NCBI RefSeq assembly: GCF_902459465.1
Contig: NC_047082.1
Coordinates: 11,530,545 to 11,594,544, forward strand
From: Asterias rubens
Taxonomy: Eukaryota; Echinodermata; Asteroidea; Forcipulatida; Asteriidae
Direction of reading: 5' to 3'
DNA length: 64,000 bases
Below the pieces are notes generated by a model. It was not told the origin of the DNA. It ran no database searches and saw nothing but the letters and a program-made list of their open reading frames with translations. This document shows, piece by piece, positions 11,301 through 22,697 of the stretch. The position numbers were made by a program, and so were the translations under genes. The stretch's first letter is position 1. Every line of letters begins with the position of its first letter.

Positions 11301-14300
11301 ATCAGTCAGGATGGAAAATGGATTGTAGGTGAATGGATTTTGATGAACCCATGATGTTGTGACACACGGGTCACCATTGTTTTGTTGTCTTGGGATGCGT
11401 AGCTTCTCTTTTATGAAGTAAGATCGGGCGTGGAGACGTTCAAGTCGAAGTCGCTCGGAATCTGGTCGAGTCGAGTTCATGTGAACGCCGTCCATGTGGC
11501 CCGTGGCCACCAATGAAGAAAGTCAATGCCGAGGTCAGGCTCCCTGTCGTCTCTTGCCTGATTAGTATGAAGACAGACTCTCTTTAGAAGGACTCCTGCT
11601 GATGTGACATGTTCCTCTTGAATATCTCGTATCAATCGTGGACGAAACGTCAAATTCCGAAACCAAAGTCGTGGCCGCAGGGAGGTTCTTGAAAGAAGTC
11701 CTTCTTTTCAGATGACCTGCATGTCTTACCGTTTGTGTGATGGGTTCACTATCTGCACTTGATCTATGCTGGAGTAACCAAAGCTTTCCAGAAGCTTTGG
11801 GACTCTAGCAGGTATACAGAAATTGAATAATAAAAAAAAGAGGAAAAATGTTATTAAGTGGTCTTAAGAAGTTTTTACCAAATTCCCATGGTAGACTTTG
11901 AACAGTTTTATGGTGGTGCGGAGAAATCCATGTGTTACAGCCGCAAGAGTCAGGCTTCGTCTTGGGGTACTTTTTGGTGTCTGTAACCATCGATCATTGG
12001 TCAGTAAAACAATGAAGGTAGAATTACTACCTCCATGGTAAAACCAATGGCCAATTCAACCGAAACAGTTATTGGTCACGACCGCGAAAACGCACCTCAG
12101 GTTTGATTTCACACGAGGATTTCTCCGTCCAGAAAACCGCCGAACGAAAAGGAACGAAAATAATTGCGATAGGAACAGATTAAAACCAAATTGCTTGTTT
12201 ATTCTCAGTTGTTAATGTTATAGACCTGTATACAAAACGAGTATTAAAGCTATTAACTTATTCAACTTGTGTTTAACCATAATAAATAGATGAGAGTTTT
12301 ATCCATTGTTTAAAAGTAGTAGTTTAGTAAAGTTAACGTTAAATGACACATTAAAACCTAAACCGATACGCTTAATCCATATAGAGAAAATATTTGATCC
12401 CTTTCTTTTTTCATTAACAATTGTTGTTCTACAGCTCTTTACACAGGGTGAACCAATGAACATTTCCCTTAATTTGGTGAAACAATAATCACACCACAAA
12501 GTTGTTCCAGAAATTTGCACAAAACCTTTCAAAGCCGACATCAAATAATCATCCTGATAATAATATTAAAAATTTGTAAGCAATGTGAGACTTTATAAGA
12601 CACGTTAGGTGGCAGCAAACTTGACCAATGGACTACTCATGACGTCATTGGCCGCCATCTTTGATGACAAACAATTTGAAAAGTGCACGCGTGTACGCGC
12701 TGTACATGACTCTCAGCCAATAATAGCCTTCCACGCGTGCACGTTTCATTAATTTAATCAACGATGGCAGCCAAAGCATGCAAGATAACTCCATCGCTCT
12801 CAGAAATGTGCGCATGCTCAGAATTACGTAAGCAGAATTTGGAATTAAATTTTACGTCTGCTGTCACCTGATGCGTCCCGTGGTCCCACATTGGGAAAAA
12901 ACTGGAGTTGTAAAATATAAAGTTGTGTAGGTTTGTTGTTTTGGAACACCCTGCTTGTGGACACTTTTAGGATAATTGTGAACTTAATAACCCCAAAATC
13001 ACTATCTCTTTGTCTTTTTTTAAAGTTTCCCAACCAAGTTGTTTTCGACAAACATGGCGCTGGTATTTGTGTGATAAGCAATCTGTTCATCTTAACTCAA
13101 ACATTAGGTTCATCTGTTCAAACACAGCCGAGAACTCAAAGTAAACAAGAGCAGGCTTATGTCTATTGCGGGCGATTAAATTCACGATAAAGTACAATTA
13201 ATCATAACCATAAATAGAGACCCTCAATTGTCTTTTTATTATCTCGTCACGTCACGATTCTCCTCATGTATGACCCCTTATGCTAATAACGATTTAATAT
13301 CCATGCGACAGATTTGCACTTATCAAGTCATCGACTACCACGATGGTGGCACTAATTAGAACGAACACAAGGGTTCCTACTGAAATTTGATAAAGGAGAA
13401 TATAGTTCGATTTTGTTGAAACTTTGATCACAGAAAATGCACAAAACTTGACCGATGATACCGATAGATTGTATGATGCTACCTTTACCCGGTTAAGATC
13501 TGATGAAGTAGGAACAAAACTATTGATAAACCTCCCTCAAAACACTTATCAAATAACCCGTTCTTCAGACCCAAACTCTGTGACCGTCTTGTGACCCATG
13601 CGTGATTGCCGCCCGTACTCCACAGAAATCCTGGTCAGAATTTACCCAGATTCTAAGAGCCCCTCCTGACGATTTTCAGGTCAGGCTGTTCCGGAAAAGT
13701 GGTTGGGACTTTAACTCAGAATCTGCGTCGGTATGATCCATTTCTGTGTCATTTTGACACAGTCCGGGTTATACTGTCTCAGATATGAGTAAGGTCCAAG
13801 GAACCATGGATCCGGGTCAACTCTGACCCGGAATTTGTCAGAGTATAGTAAAATTCTCCAGACTGTGTTTACCACCTGAAATGCATCCACCTTTGTTAAA
13901 ATGGAACCCAATATCGACAGTTTGCGTCTTTTCGTACATGTTGAGTTCATACTGTTGTCTAAATCTGTAAGTTTAGCGATGATACTGTTGTCTAAAACTT
14001 TAAGTTTAGCGGTAATTATTTAGTAATTTAACCTTTCACGAGTTCGTGGTAATTCTGTGAAAACAAAACAGTGGTGCGACGGTTGTAAATCTCAAGTACA
14101 CAAGTTTCATTTGAGATTTACGCTATTATCTTTCAGTTTTGGATGAATCTAAACCAAGAATCATAACAACTCGTACAGGTAACAACTACTGTGCATTTTG
14201 ATAGAACACCACAAGACGAATATACTACACTTTGTTAAACCATTTTATCAGAAGACCCCGGTTTTTATTTATCCTTAAACACAACTTTGAGTGAAACAAC

Positions 14301-17300
14301 GGTTTCATGAAAACGTTCGTCATAATAATAATCTCGCGTCTCTAAAATTATTTCTTGAGTTTGACTGTGATACGAGTGTAGATGGGATGGGTATGACCCA
14401 TGACCTATGGATGAAATATGAATACAACAATGACAAGTCTGTACGTTTGCGTGTAAGAAATTGAAACAAAGATAAATTTGAGAAAATATGGAAGAATAAA
14501 GAATATACATTTATCGAAAAGGATTTCTCACCTATTGTGGTGCCTGTTAGGGCAAGACCGGTCGCTCTTGAGCAGTTCTTGGTTGGGAAGTAACGGAGGA
14601 TCAAATTGATGGATGAGATGACAACGAAGTTGATCCCGATCCCGTACACGACACCGAAGGTGAAGTACAGGGCCTCCAGGACGGGCATGAGTGACGTAAT
14701 GATGACGCTGCTGAAGCAAAGGAAGATGCCGACAATGGCGACAGGTCGGTTGTCGAACCGTCGAACGAGGGCGCTAGAGACGAACGTGCCGAGTGTGTGC
14801 AGACCGATGGCGATAGAACCGATCCAAGCTACAAAACAATAAAATGAATCAATATAATTAATTAAGTCATAATCACAATCAAATAATAACCAATGCTATT
14901 CAAGCAGCTGAAAAGGCGCTTAGAATAATAGTACCTACTCGTATTCTGACAACATATCTAGATCAAGTTGTTTTAATTGAACATCGAAAATGTTCAAATA
15001 CGCGTAACTATGCCGCAATCCGAAGAAACTCATATTAACAAGACTTTCAGAGTTGAGTTCAGGGAGGGGCTTTAGGGCCCACCAAGACATAAGGTACGAA
15101 TGTTCCACCACCTTCCATTCATATTTTGCCGTTGAGTTTTTTTATTGACTGGGCAAGCAGGACCAGTAAGTTTATTTCACCATTTCACCATTTTTTTTTT
15201 AAGTTCATTATATTCAAATAAAATGGGGATGCTTTTTAATACAGATGTGGCACTTGGGGTGAATTGTGACTGGTCCTCTGTCGGTGTTTTAACTGCTGCC
15301 CAACGGACCACTGTTAGGGGAGATCGCTGCCATTAAAAATTTCCCGTGCGGTTTGCTTTTTTATAAAACCACAACGCCGCGATCACCACTCCCTAATCAG
15401 CTTATGATAAATTAATAATTCGGCTGTGTGTCTTTTTTGTCTATTCAATAATGAGTCTTTTAACTCGAGTGAATCCGTTTAACCTTTTCTTCACAAGGTT
15501 GATGATTCAACGGGGATAACCTTTCTGCGGTTTCACAGTCTAGGGTCCAACTGGTGTAAGGCCTTACACTATATTTGGACATCGTCTCATACTTAGTCAG
15601 CGGTCTATTGAATAATTGAGTTATTGCTAAATTTGAATTAATTTAGTGTCACAATACTTGTTTACATCGTGCATACTAATAATGTGTGCTTGTTTTGTTT
15701 TTGAATTATCCTAGAATTTGTCAACAATCAACCTCACAATCCATCCAGTTAAAACCTTTGTTTTCGAGTTTATAAAACCATAGAGCAAAGACCTTGCTCT
15801 ATGATAAAACTATTGCACCATCAGATAATTCAGAGTCGAAATTATCACAATATTCTATTCTGAAAATGTCAATGCCAATTCGATTCTTCACCTCAGATCT
15901 TCACTTTTAGACTCCAAATGTTGTTTAGACTCGATTTCTGTGTTGTGTCAAACACAGTTCAAGTGTTGATTAGATTCGTTTTCAATTTAGACTGACAATG
16001 AAATTGACCCATTTTCACAGCGATAGCTTGTCTGAATATTAGTTTGATACTACTTAAAAACAACCCACATAAACCTCTGACCACCGAACAAAAACCATTG
16101 TTTGGTAATTGGAACACAGCAGGCATTGACTTCTGCAGTACACACAGAGCTAGGCATATCCAGGGTTTAATCACGAGTTGACGGGCCCTTTGTATGCAAA
16201 TGTGTATAAACAAACCAGGGGCGTGCAACTCAATATCTCATCAATAATTCATGATCATTCGCCAATCAGAATGACATAAGGGTATATGCTTCACGTGTTG
16301 AAACATGCGTTTGCAGTAATTACTGCCCTAGATTATGCGAGGTCATCTTGCGGTTTTTGTGTTTGTTTACTAAACATTAATGTTTGTCAACAGCATGTAT
16401 AAACAAACCCCGGGGCGTAAAACTTAACATCTCATGAATAATTGATGATAATTCACCAATCATATAATGCAAAATTATATAAGGGTATGTTTCACCATGT
16501 TTCGTGTGTTGAAACATGCGTTTGCAATAATTATTGCCCTAAATGTCAGTTCATCTTGCGGTTTTTATGTTTATTTACTACACGTTTATGTTTGTATGTA
16601 AACAACATGAGTACAAATAAACATGATAATATCTGTTTTTATAGACTTGGCACTCAGACAGAGGGGCTAGAACCGTTATAAATTAATAAAGATAGCAGCC
16701 AAAAGCTATTCTTGGTCAAAATTAAAAGTATGGTTTTTGAAGAATGGGTACTTAATGACATCGAGTAAAGATTGGCGAGTTGTCTAAACACCCACTCGGT
16801 CAACTTCAATTGTTTATGGCATATAATGTGTGTTTGACAATCATACGATTTCTGTGTTTTAAAGGCATTTGACACTAGGTTGATAGTATAAAACATTGTG
16901 AGAAACGGCTCCCTCTGAAGTGATGTAGTTTTCGAGAAAGAAGTAATTTTCCACGAATTTGATTTCGAGACCTCAGATTTAGAATTTGAGGTCTTGAAAT
17001 CAAGCATCTGAAAGCACACAACTTTGTGTGACAAGAGTGTTTTTTCTTTTTTCATTATTATGTCGCAACTTCGAAGACTGATTGAGCTCAAATTTTCACA
17101 GGTTTGTTATTTTATGCATATGTTGAGATAAACCAACTGTGAAGGCTAGTATTTAACAATTACCAATAGTGTCCAGTGTCTTTAAGTATTTGCTTCTGGC
17201 ATTATTTTGATCAGTCGGTTACCCGTGTGTTTTTTATTTTATTTTGTATATTTACTTCTATATTTACTTGTATTTAGTTTAAAGATTAACCCTGCGAGAG

Positions 17301-19473
17301 GCAATAGACAATGGAACGAGAAATGTGATTCCTAGAAGCGGCTTCTAGAAAGCGGCTTCAGAAGCGGCTAATGAAGCGGCTTCAGAAGCGGCTAATGAAG
17401 CCGCTCAAGCGGGTTGAATGGGGAGAAAAAAACTTGGGTTATAAAAAGAAAATTCAATTTTATTCAAAGTCACGGTTAACAAAATTAATACATTCCTCAA
17501 TAAACGATTTATTTGTACTATATCTTCCTGCTTAACACAATCCCCGGTGAAAATATTACGTTTTATAGAGACAACTACGAACAAAATGTATAAGCCCCTG
17601 TTTTGTCAAGGATTGTGTCCACGTTCATCTCCGACCTTTTGCGTGGATCATCGTCAAAAATGTTCATCACATTTCATTTCAGACGAAAATATTTCTGACA
17701 CAGATATGAATTTTATGCTCAGCAACTTTTCGGATTGGAACTATCGTACGCTATGTTTGTTTTCTCGAAAACTTCCAACCCTGTACACTGTGTTTTCAGA
17801 TTGTGTTGTTCGTATCAGAATCATTTCTGCATTATCATACAATGCCAAGTCTTAAACAAACAATGGACGCCAGCACCTGTACCGAACCGACAGGAGTGTT
17901 AAAGGAACACCGAACGGACCATATTGGGCCAAGCTCTGACCATCAGCTGACCCATGCCAGGGGAGCCCCGGGCTGGCGATCGATCCCACGGCATGGTGTG
18001 ATATCGAATCCGCAGTCACGAGACTCGACCGCACAAACCGCAGACGGGAATTATCCCCTGCCCGTTATATTCATTCAATCAGCCCTCAATAAACATGCTT
18101 TGTGTGCTCGTGTAGTTGTTAACCGCTATACCAGTCAGTCATGTGCTGCTCAGTTTGGCTTGCATCATCCAGCTTAGCATTGCGAAATCGAAAGTGGCCA
18201 GTTGTCAAAATTAGAACTTCCTGGCTAAATAAAACCCTGTAGCAAATTGCCAGTAAAGATAAAGTGGTGTGCTTTATCTCAGAATTTCCTGTGGTATTTG
18301 TTGTGTGAAACGATTAGTTATCGGTCAAAATTTGTATTTTCTTATATATGTACGGGTTAATCAATATTGCTAGTATAGTTTTTATTAGTAAATCTTGGTC
18401 AATTTGCCTTGCCTAAAAATAGACAGTCCATTGACACTGAATAGACTGAATACGACGGTCCGTTCAGCAGGAGCTCAGTCGGAACATGATGATAGAATTG
18501 TTCTGTAATTATTGAATATTATTCATATTAATACGTGTGCTGTGCATATCGTCCGTTTAGTGCCCGTATTATTGTGTGGCTTGCCTATAGCTACCTGCAT
18601 TTCCTATTCGAAATGATTGTGTTGTAACTTGTTGGGTATTTTTTCTTATGAGCAGCCTTCAATGTCTACGACTACAGTTACTAAGGAGCTGTAATACATT
18701 TTCACCGTTAATTTTTTCTATTTTTAAGATTTAATTATAACCAAGCTTTAGCTGTAATAAAATCGTTAAGTAACACCCAATTTAATAATAGCGGTTCGTG
18801 TCTTGTTTCCCCCCGTATAACGGTAAAGTCTTGAGAAGAACATTACAGAGTTCATATAATCATGGAGGAAGAAAAATTGCGTTAGGAAGGTTTTTCAAGT
18901 TTTGCAAAAGATCCGCTAAATGTCGAGGAACACTTATCACGCAATGACAGAATATGTGACGGAAATGTTTCTCAGATTCAGAAGACTCAATGCCGTCGGA
19001 TTTCGGGACTGTCTATTTCCATGAAATAGACAGGAAAGGCTACAAACATCTTTGATTGAGAACATTAATTTCGCAAATGCATTATTTCAAATTCAATACT
19101 TTGATTTGGTTCTTCCTTTCTTTCTTTTTATGTAAACGGTAAATCGTTTATAATGCCAATGTTTAAATTTGTACACACGAGCAACAAAACAATACACAGA
19201 TATAAGACAAAACATACAGAATGGATTTTTAATTTATACATTATAATGCAAGACATTTTAATAGAAACTGATTAAAAATAGAACAAAAGACCCACCTGTT
19301 TCAGATGCTCCACTGTCGAATTCCTCCTGCAACTCGACCAGCAAGATGCCGAAGGAATACATTGTGCCGAAAGCTGCCGAGAAGATCCAGAACGAAGCGA
19401 TGGTCACAACCCATCCCCACTTCTTGGACATCAACAACTTCACCTTCTCCGCTATTCTCTGGAAAGCCTCCAT
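8092..19473 (-). CDS. SLC16-family (MCT-like) membrane transporter, six exons, 498 aa
   Basis: Exons in transcript order are 19473-19296, 14828-14532, 10975-10575, 10158-9933, 9453-9310 and 8342-8092. All introns are GT-AG and the sum is 1497 nt including TAA. Twelve hydrophobic segments fit the major facilitator SLC16 fold, with a charged Lys/Glu-rich loop (about residues 200-266) between helices 6 and 7. Helix 1 has W-G-W-V-V (19-23), the SLC16 signature with Lys-Lys in place of the usual acidic-Gly pair. R-Y-F-P-T-K (138-143) leads into helix 5 as in the second family motif. By my alignment, MCT1 Lys38 (helix 1) corresponds to Tyr39, and the MCT1 helix-8 Asp/Arg pair to Glu317/Lys321. The C-terminus ends S-V-V, a possible class I PDZ ligand. 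The start has A at -3 and G at +4. Substrate cannot be inferred; loss of the helix-1 Lys argues against a classical proton-lactate carrier. Repeats occupy several introns. Confidence 0.88.
8757..9137 (-). mobile_element. LINE (CR1/jockey-like) 3' end, 5'-truncated and frameshifted
   Basis: Lies in the intron between exons 5 and 6 of the SLC16-like gene, same strand. It reads F-K-A-L-H-Q-L-A-P-F-Y-I and S-Y-G-D-R-A-F, then, after a frame change at about 8955-8965, A-P-R-L-W-N-S-L-P and F-K-R-Q-L-K-T-H-L-F before a stop. This is the well-known C-terminal end of CR1/L2/jockey-type reverse transcriptase proteins. The tail (GCGCTTTATAAGTGCTGTA then TATTATT) is the usual 3' end. It is a dead copy: 5' truncated and frameshifted. 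Confidence 0.82.
9138..9240. repeat. Element B fragment
   Basis: Shares 'gggagacttctgggacgctaggtggcagcagactta' and 'tgcgcacgctcagaact' blocks with the palindromic element at 39333-39476. Only one arm is clear. Confidence 0.55.
9310..9453 (-). CDS. SLC16-like gene, coding exon 5
   Basis: Encodes the rest of helix 10 and helix 11 (residues 368-415 plus one base). The acceptor is TTATCCACAG|TA and the donor TTAG|GTGAGC. Length is 144 nt, phase 1 on both sides. Confidence 0.87.
9808..9895. repeat. 24-bp minisatellite in intron 4
   Basis: About 3.6 copies of a 24-bp unit (TAAGACTACAGGCACGTCTGGGGC-type, with single-base differences), 38 bp downstream of the exon 4 donor on the minus strand. Confidence 0.8.
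9933..10158 (-). CDS. SLC16-like gene, coding exon 4
   Basis: Encodes residues 293-367 plus one base: helices 8, 9 and part of 10. The acceptor is CTCCACGCAG|GTG and the donor GTCG|GTAAGT. It contains Glu317 and Lys321 at the positions of the MCT1 helix-8 Asp/Arg pair. The frame runs on into a 24-bp minisatellite in the intron, which is not coding. Confidence 0.87.
10197..10312. repeat. Element J terminal fragment
   Basis: Matches the end of the 39213-39891 element: AGGTTTGCGGTAACACC, then 'gagttggggt', then 'caactcgacgtttcgatcag'. It sits in the intron just upstream (minus sense) of exon 4. Confidence 0.7.
10575..10975 (-). CDS. SLC16-like gene, coding exon 3
   Basis: Encodes residues 159-292: the end of helix 5, helix 6, the acidic/Lys-rich central loop, and helix 7. 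The acceptor is CTCTTCAAG|GA and the donor AGTATG|GTAAGT (phase 0). The frame stays open upstream of the acceptor into the intron, which should not be taken as coding. Confidence 0.88.
12588..12885. repeat. Element B copy with inverted repeats
   Basis: The left end ACGTTAGGTGGCAGCA and right end TGCTGTCACCTGATGCGTCC form an imperfect inverted repeat. The internal 'tgcgcatgctcagaattacgtaa' is shared with the copies at 9138 and 39333. In SLC16-like intron 2, with no coding capacity. Confidence 0.6.
12886..14531. other. SLC16-like intron 2, remainder
   Basis: Intron sequence with no recognised exon. Around 13730-13845 there are short inverted repeats (for example TCCGGGTCAACTCTGACCCGGA at about 13809-13830). 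I found no recognisable transposon here. Confidence 0.5.
14532..14828 (-). CDS. SLC16-like gene, coding exon 2
   Basis: Encodes residues 60-158 plus one base: helices 2, 3, 4 and the start of 5. The acceptor is GTTTTGTAG|CT and the donor ATAG|GTGAGA. Exactly 297 nt, so phase 1 is kept on both sides. The reading continues helix 1 as ...S-E-T-A-W-I-G-S-I, the expected SLC16 order. Confidence 0.87.
14829..16202. other. SLC16-like intron 1, exon 2-proximal part
   Basis: Intronic sequence without a recognised gene. A short perfect hairpin, CATAGAGCAAAGACCTTGCTCTATG, lies at about 15779-15803 (arms CATAGAGCAA / TTGCTCTATG). Confidence 0.45.
16203..16610. repeat. Tandem duplication, unit about 191 bp
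   Basis: Two diverged direct copies offset by about 191 bp, each beginning GTATAAACAAACC and containing 'ttgaaacatgcgtttgca' and 'catcttgcggtttttgtgttt'. Located in intron 1 of the SLC16-like gene. Confidence 0.8.
16859..17185 (+). repeat. MITE family A copy, left internal deletion
   Basis: TTAA at both ends. The left ~60 bp of the family (the 'aattactcaaaataattattagc' block) is missing after TTAAAGGCATTTGACACTAG. Hairpin core GAGACCTCAGATTT/ATTTGAGGTCT is at about 16966-17000. Confidence 0.85.
17333..17405. repeat. 24-bp tandem repeat
   Basis: Two full units of AGCGGCTTCAGAAGCGGCTAATGA-type at 17351-17398, flanked by partial units. The unit itself contains AGAAGC/GCTTCT-type inverted steps. 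Confidence 0.8.
17406..19295. other. SLC16-like intron 1, exon 1-proximal part
   Basis: No exon recognised. Small hairpin TGTCTATTTCCATGAAATAGACA at about 19010-19032. The 17870-18060 stretch is less AT-rich than its surroundings but I cannot assign it. Confidence 0.4.
19296..19473 (-). CDS. SLC16-like gene, coding exon 1
   Basis: Encodes residues 1-59 plus the first base of codon 60: the short cytosolic N-terminus and helix 1. The donor is ACAG|GTGGGT (intron phase 1). The intron to exon 2 is about 4.47 kb (14829-19295). Confidence 0.85.
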
Positions 19474-20819
19474 CTTTGTTGTTGTTTTTTTCCTCTGCTC
19501 TCGTATCTTTGTGATGAAGATTTCTACTCAAGTCTGAGGGGCCTATGGCCGTACGAGCAGCGTGGAAATTTTCAGCGTGTAGATCTCTTCTCCCGTGTGG
19601 TGGAAAATGCTATTTCTTGGCCGGATCAGCTGTGAGTTGTATAATACCCCAATCAGCTGATTGGCAACGGGGACCCCGGTTGTTGCAATGACAGAGATTT
19701 GGACCAATCGAATTGCCGGGATGCTTGTGACGTCAGGAAAGGGCTTTCCCGACCTCGGTGTATCACCAGGCAGACATGCCAACAGAGTGACAGGCATGGA
19801 GCGAACAATGGACGCTGTGCTGGGAACTGCCTGGAACTGGTCCGATCCGGTTTAGCATCATACTGCGCTATGACTCGGTGACTGGTTTTTTATGGTATGA
19901 GGCAATCATTTCGGACAGAAATTTTATTTTTGTAAACTGAGGCGGATATTAAATTCCTAGCCTTTGTCTGTTACCGAGTAACGGTACTTCATGATGAACT
20001 CAATAGAAAAGGCTAGGCATGTTTTCGTAATAAACACTTTTTAAAAGATTAGATTTGTTGCATTTCTTTCGGTACGTGATGGAGCCCCTTTTGTTGACTG
20101 GTCGAAGTCAGTTGCTCTTTTTCATAATAAACCCAGTTTTAAATAGTTTGTCTTTATCGTAAGCGACAACGTTGTTTAATAGTACAACGTGTACGCCTAT
20201 ATATCACGGGTTACATGGATTTTGTTTTGCTCATGGACTAGTGCATACTTTTTCAGAGATTTCCTCTTTTTACATTGCAGTTTTTGAGTTTGCATCTAAA
20301 CAAGATCAAACCCGGAACTTTAGCCGTGTATTGTAAGTCGCACATAGCCAAGGGGTTCCCTGCCAGTCATGCTCGTTAAATGGAGAGTCGGTACCAAATC
20401 TAACTGTGAGGAATTATGAATTTGTTTTTGATGTAAGTTGAAGAATTAATCCCCCATGGTTAAAAGTTCTTTTAATAATAACCAAAGTCAGAAACTAAAA
20501 CAATCCCTCACGTTGTTTTCCTGACTTTCAAGAAGGAAATAACACTAGGTATTGTTCGTTGTTTTTTGTCTGCTCCCAAGAACAATGAAAACAAAAATGT
20601 TCCGGGCAGATCGGATGTTGTTTGCTTGCCCATGTGGCAAACATTGGGGAAAGATATTGCAAGATATTAGGCAGCAACAACAAGTGCATTCAGGATCACA
20701 TGAACTAAGTTTCGATTTGTTCAAATTGTTCTTTGGTCGAGTTAGTATCATTGCAATGGCCTAATTGACTGATCTATACAACACGGAACGTTCTCGATAT
20801 GAACGGTCGAGTTGGTATT
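19474..20819. other. Upstream flank of the SLC16-like gene
   Basis: Presumed 5' UTR and promoter side of the SLC16-like gene (transcribed leftward). I could not identify a TATA box, upstream exon or other gene with confidence. Confidence 0.4.
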
Positions 20820-21433
20820 CTCTTAAAGACAGTGGACACTATTGGTAGTCAAAATAATTATTAGCATAAAACCTTTCTTGGTGACGAGTTATGGGGAGAG
20901 GTTGATGGTATAAAACATTTTGAGAAACGGCTCCCTCTAAAGTGCCATAGTTTTCGAGAAAGAAGTAATTTTCCACGAATTTGATTTCGAGACCTCGGGT
21001 TTAGAACTTGAGGTCTCGAAATCAACCATCTAAACGCACACAACTTCGTGTGACAAGTTTTTTTCTTCTTCTTTTTTTTGTCATTATTATCTCGCAAGTT
21101 CGATGACCGATTGAGCTCAAATTTTCACAGGTTTGTTATTTTATGCATATGTTGAGATACACCAGCTGTGAAGGCTAGTCTTTGACAATTACCAATAGTG
21201 TCCACTGCCTTTAATGTAAAAGAGTGAAAAACCACTCGTTTTGAGTCCGTCACACCACTCTTGCTAAGAGACTTTCAACTCGATTTAGAGTTTCAATTTC
21301 ACTCAAAAAGAGTGACACGGATTGACCATAGAGCTTAGGACCTACAGCTCTATGGATTGACTTTACTCCCAAAATAACGAAACTGGCACCACTCGGCAAA
21401 GAGAGTGAAATTTGCACTCTTTTACATTAAGAG
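20820..21433. repeat. MITE family C copy, split by a family A insertion
   Basis: With the family A element at 20823-21214 removed and one TTAA kept, the left end reads CTCTTAATGTAAAAGAGTG. The right end (about 21415-21433) is its exact reverse complement, so the two ends form perfect 19-bp inverted repeats. The host is about 220 bp, with many internal 'gagtg/cactc' steps. A second copy is at 25062-25294. Confidence 0.88.
20823..21214 (+). repeat. MITE family A copy, nested in family C
   Basis: Complete copy flanked by TTAA on both sides, inserted in the left inverted repeat of a family C element. The left terminus is AGACAGTGGACACTATTGGT and the right ATAGTGTCCACTGCCT. This insertion documents the TTAA target duplication of the family. 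Confidence 0.92.
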
Positions 21434-22697
21434 AGTATTGTTTCGATCTTCAGTTCCTTCATCATGGCTGGCTCCACACTAAGTTAGTTCTTATGAATTC
21501 AGTCGAGTCGGGTTTAGGCCTGCCGATTATCTGTGCTCCCATGTGCTTTTAGTGGTCCCTATGAACGGTTACGATATTACTTTTTATTTTTTGATTAGAT
21601 ACTTTCATAGACGTCACAAGCTCGGATGATATTAAAACGATGCAAATACATCCGACCCGAGGTTCTTCAATAATTTCATTAACATAGATTCTTCCATAAG
21701 AAATTATACTTTATAGGATTTGAGGCATTGCATGGTGAGGTATAAATATATATTTGGTTTGCGGTAACACCATGTGTGTATCTAATTGCCAGGTAGAGTT
21801 TGTTCTTAGAGAACTGTCTTGCTTAACTCTACTACCGCGGAGTATTGTTCGGGTGTTCGGGAGACTTCTTTGCTTTTAATCAAATCAAACTTCGAAGGTT
21901 CCACCAGTTTAGTTCACGAACTCAGTCAAGTCGGCACCTAAGTTTAAACTTCTAACTCAGGTCTAGGGCTACCGATTGTTGGTGCTTTAGTGTTCCTTAT
22001 TTCTTGGTCTATACGAGTCGGTTTGCATAACTTAATTCCTGAACTACCCACTTTTTTTATGAACGGTCGTGTTCAAATAACATCTTTAGTTCCACCACAG
22101 TAATAATGGTTCTTCATGAATTTGGTTTAGTCAGCACTGTAGTTAACTTCCAAGATGTATATCGTTTTTGTGTGATTTTCTGGTCCCTTCTTGGTTCTAT
22201 GAACTCTCGAGTCTCTCGGGTGATCGTTTACATGAGTCACCTTCTGGGCCATTTTAGCATGAAAATTCCAGTGACAGAATTCAACATTAAGAGTCAACAT
22301 AACACTGAAGTTTCATATCTGTATGCGTCACACCGTTTGGCGTATGAGAGCCGGAAAGCTTCAAAGTGCCAAGCACATACGGTGCATTGAAACAACTGAA
22401 ATTTTGAATCAAACAATAATTATATAAAGAAACTTTGCAAAAGCGATTGTTACAGCCCCGACCCCCCCCCTCCCCCATAATTTTTTGTAATGACAACAAG
22501 AAGGGGATAATGTGGTATTTTGGCCTGTGCCCATATTGTGTGGGCGTCTGGAAACAATGCCTATAAATGCAGCATGAATCATTCACACCACTTATCGCAG
22601 AACAACATCTTGTTTTAATTTTGGAGTTTTTTCGGCATGTCGTTCCAATCAGAACACATTCTAAAATACAATTTAAAACTTCAATCAATGAAGGCGT
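21434..22697. other. Intergenic DNA, nothing recognised
   Basis: Short open frames only. A C-run at about 22455-22475. No recognised repeat or gene. Confidence 0.4.
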
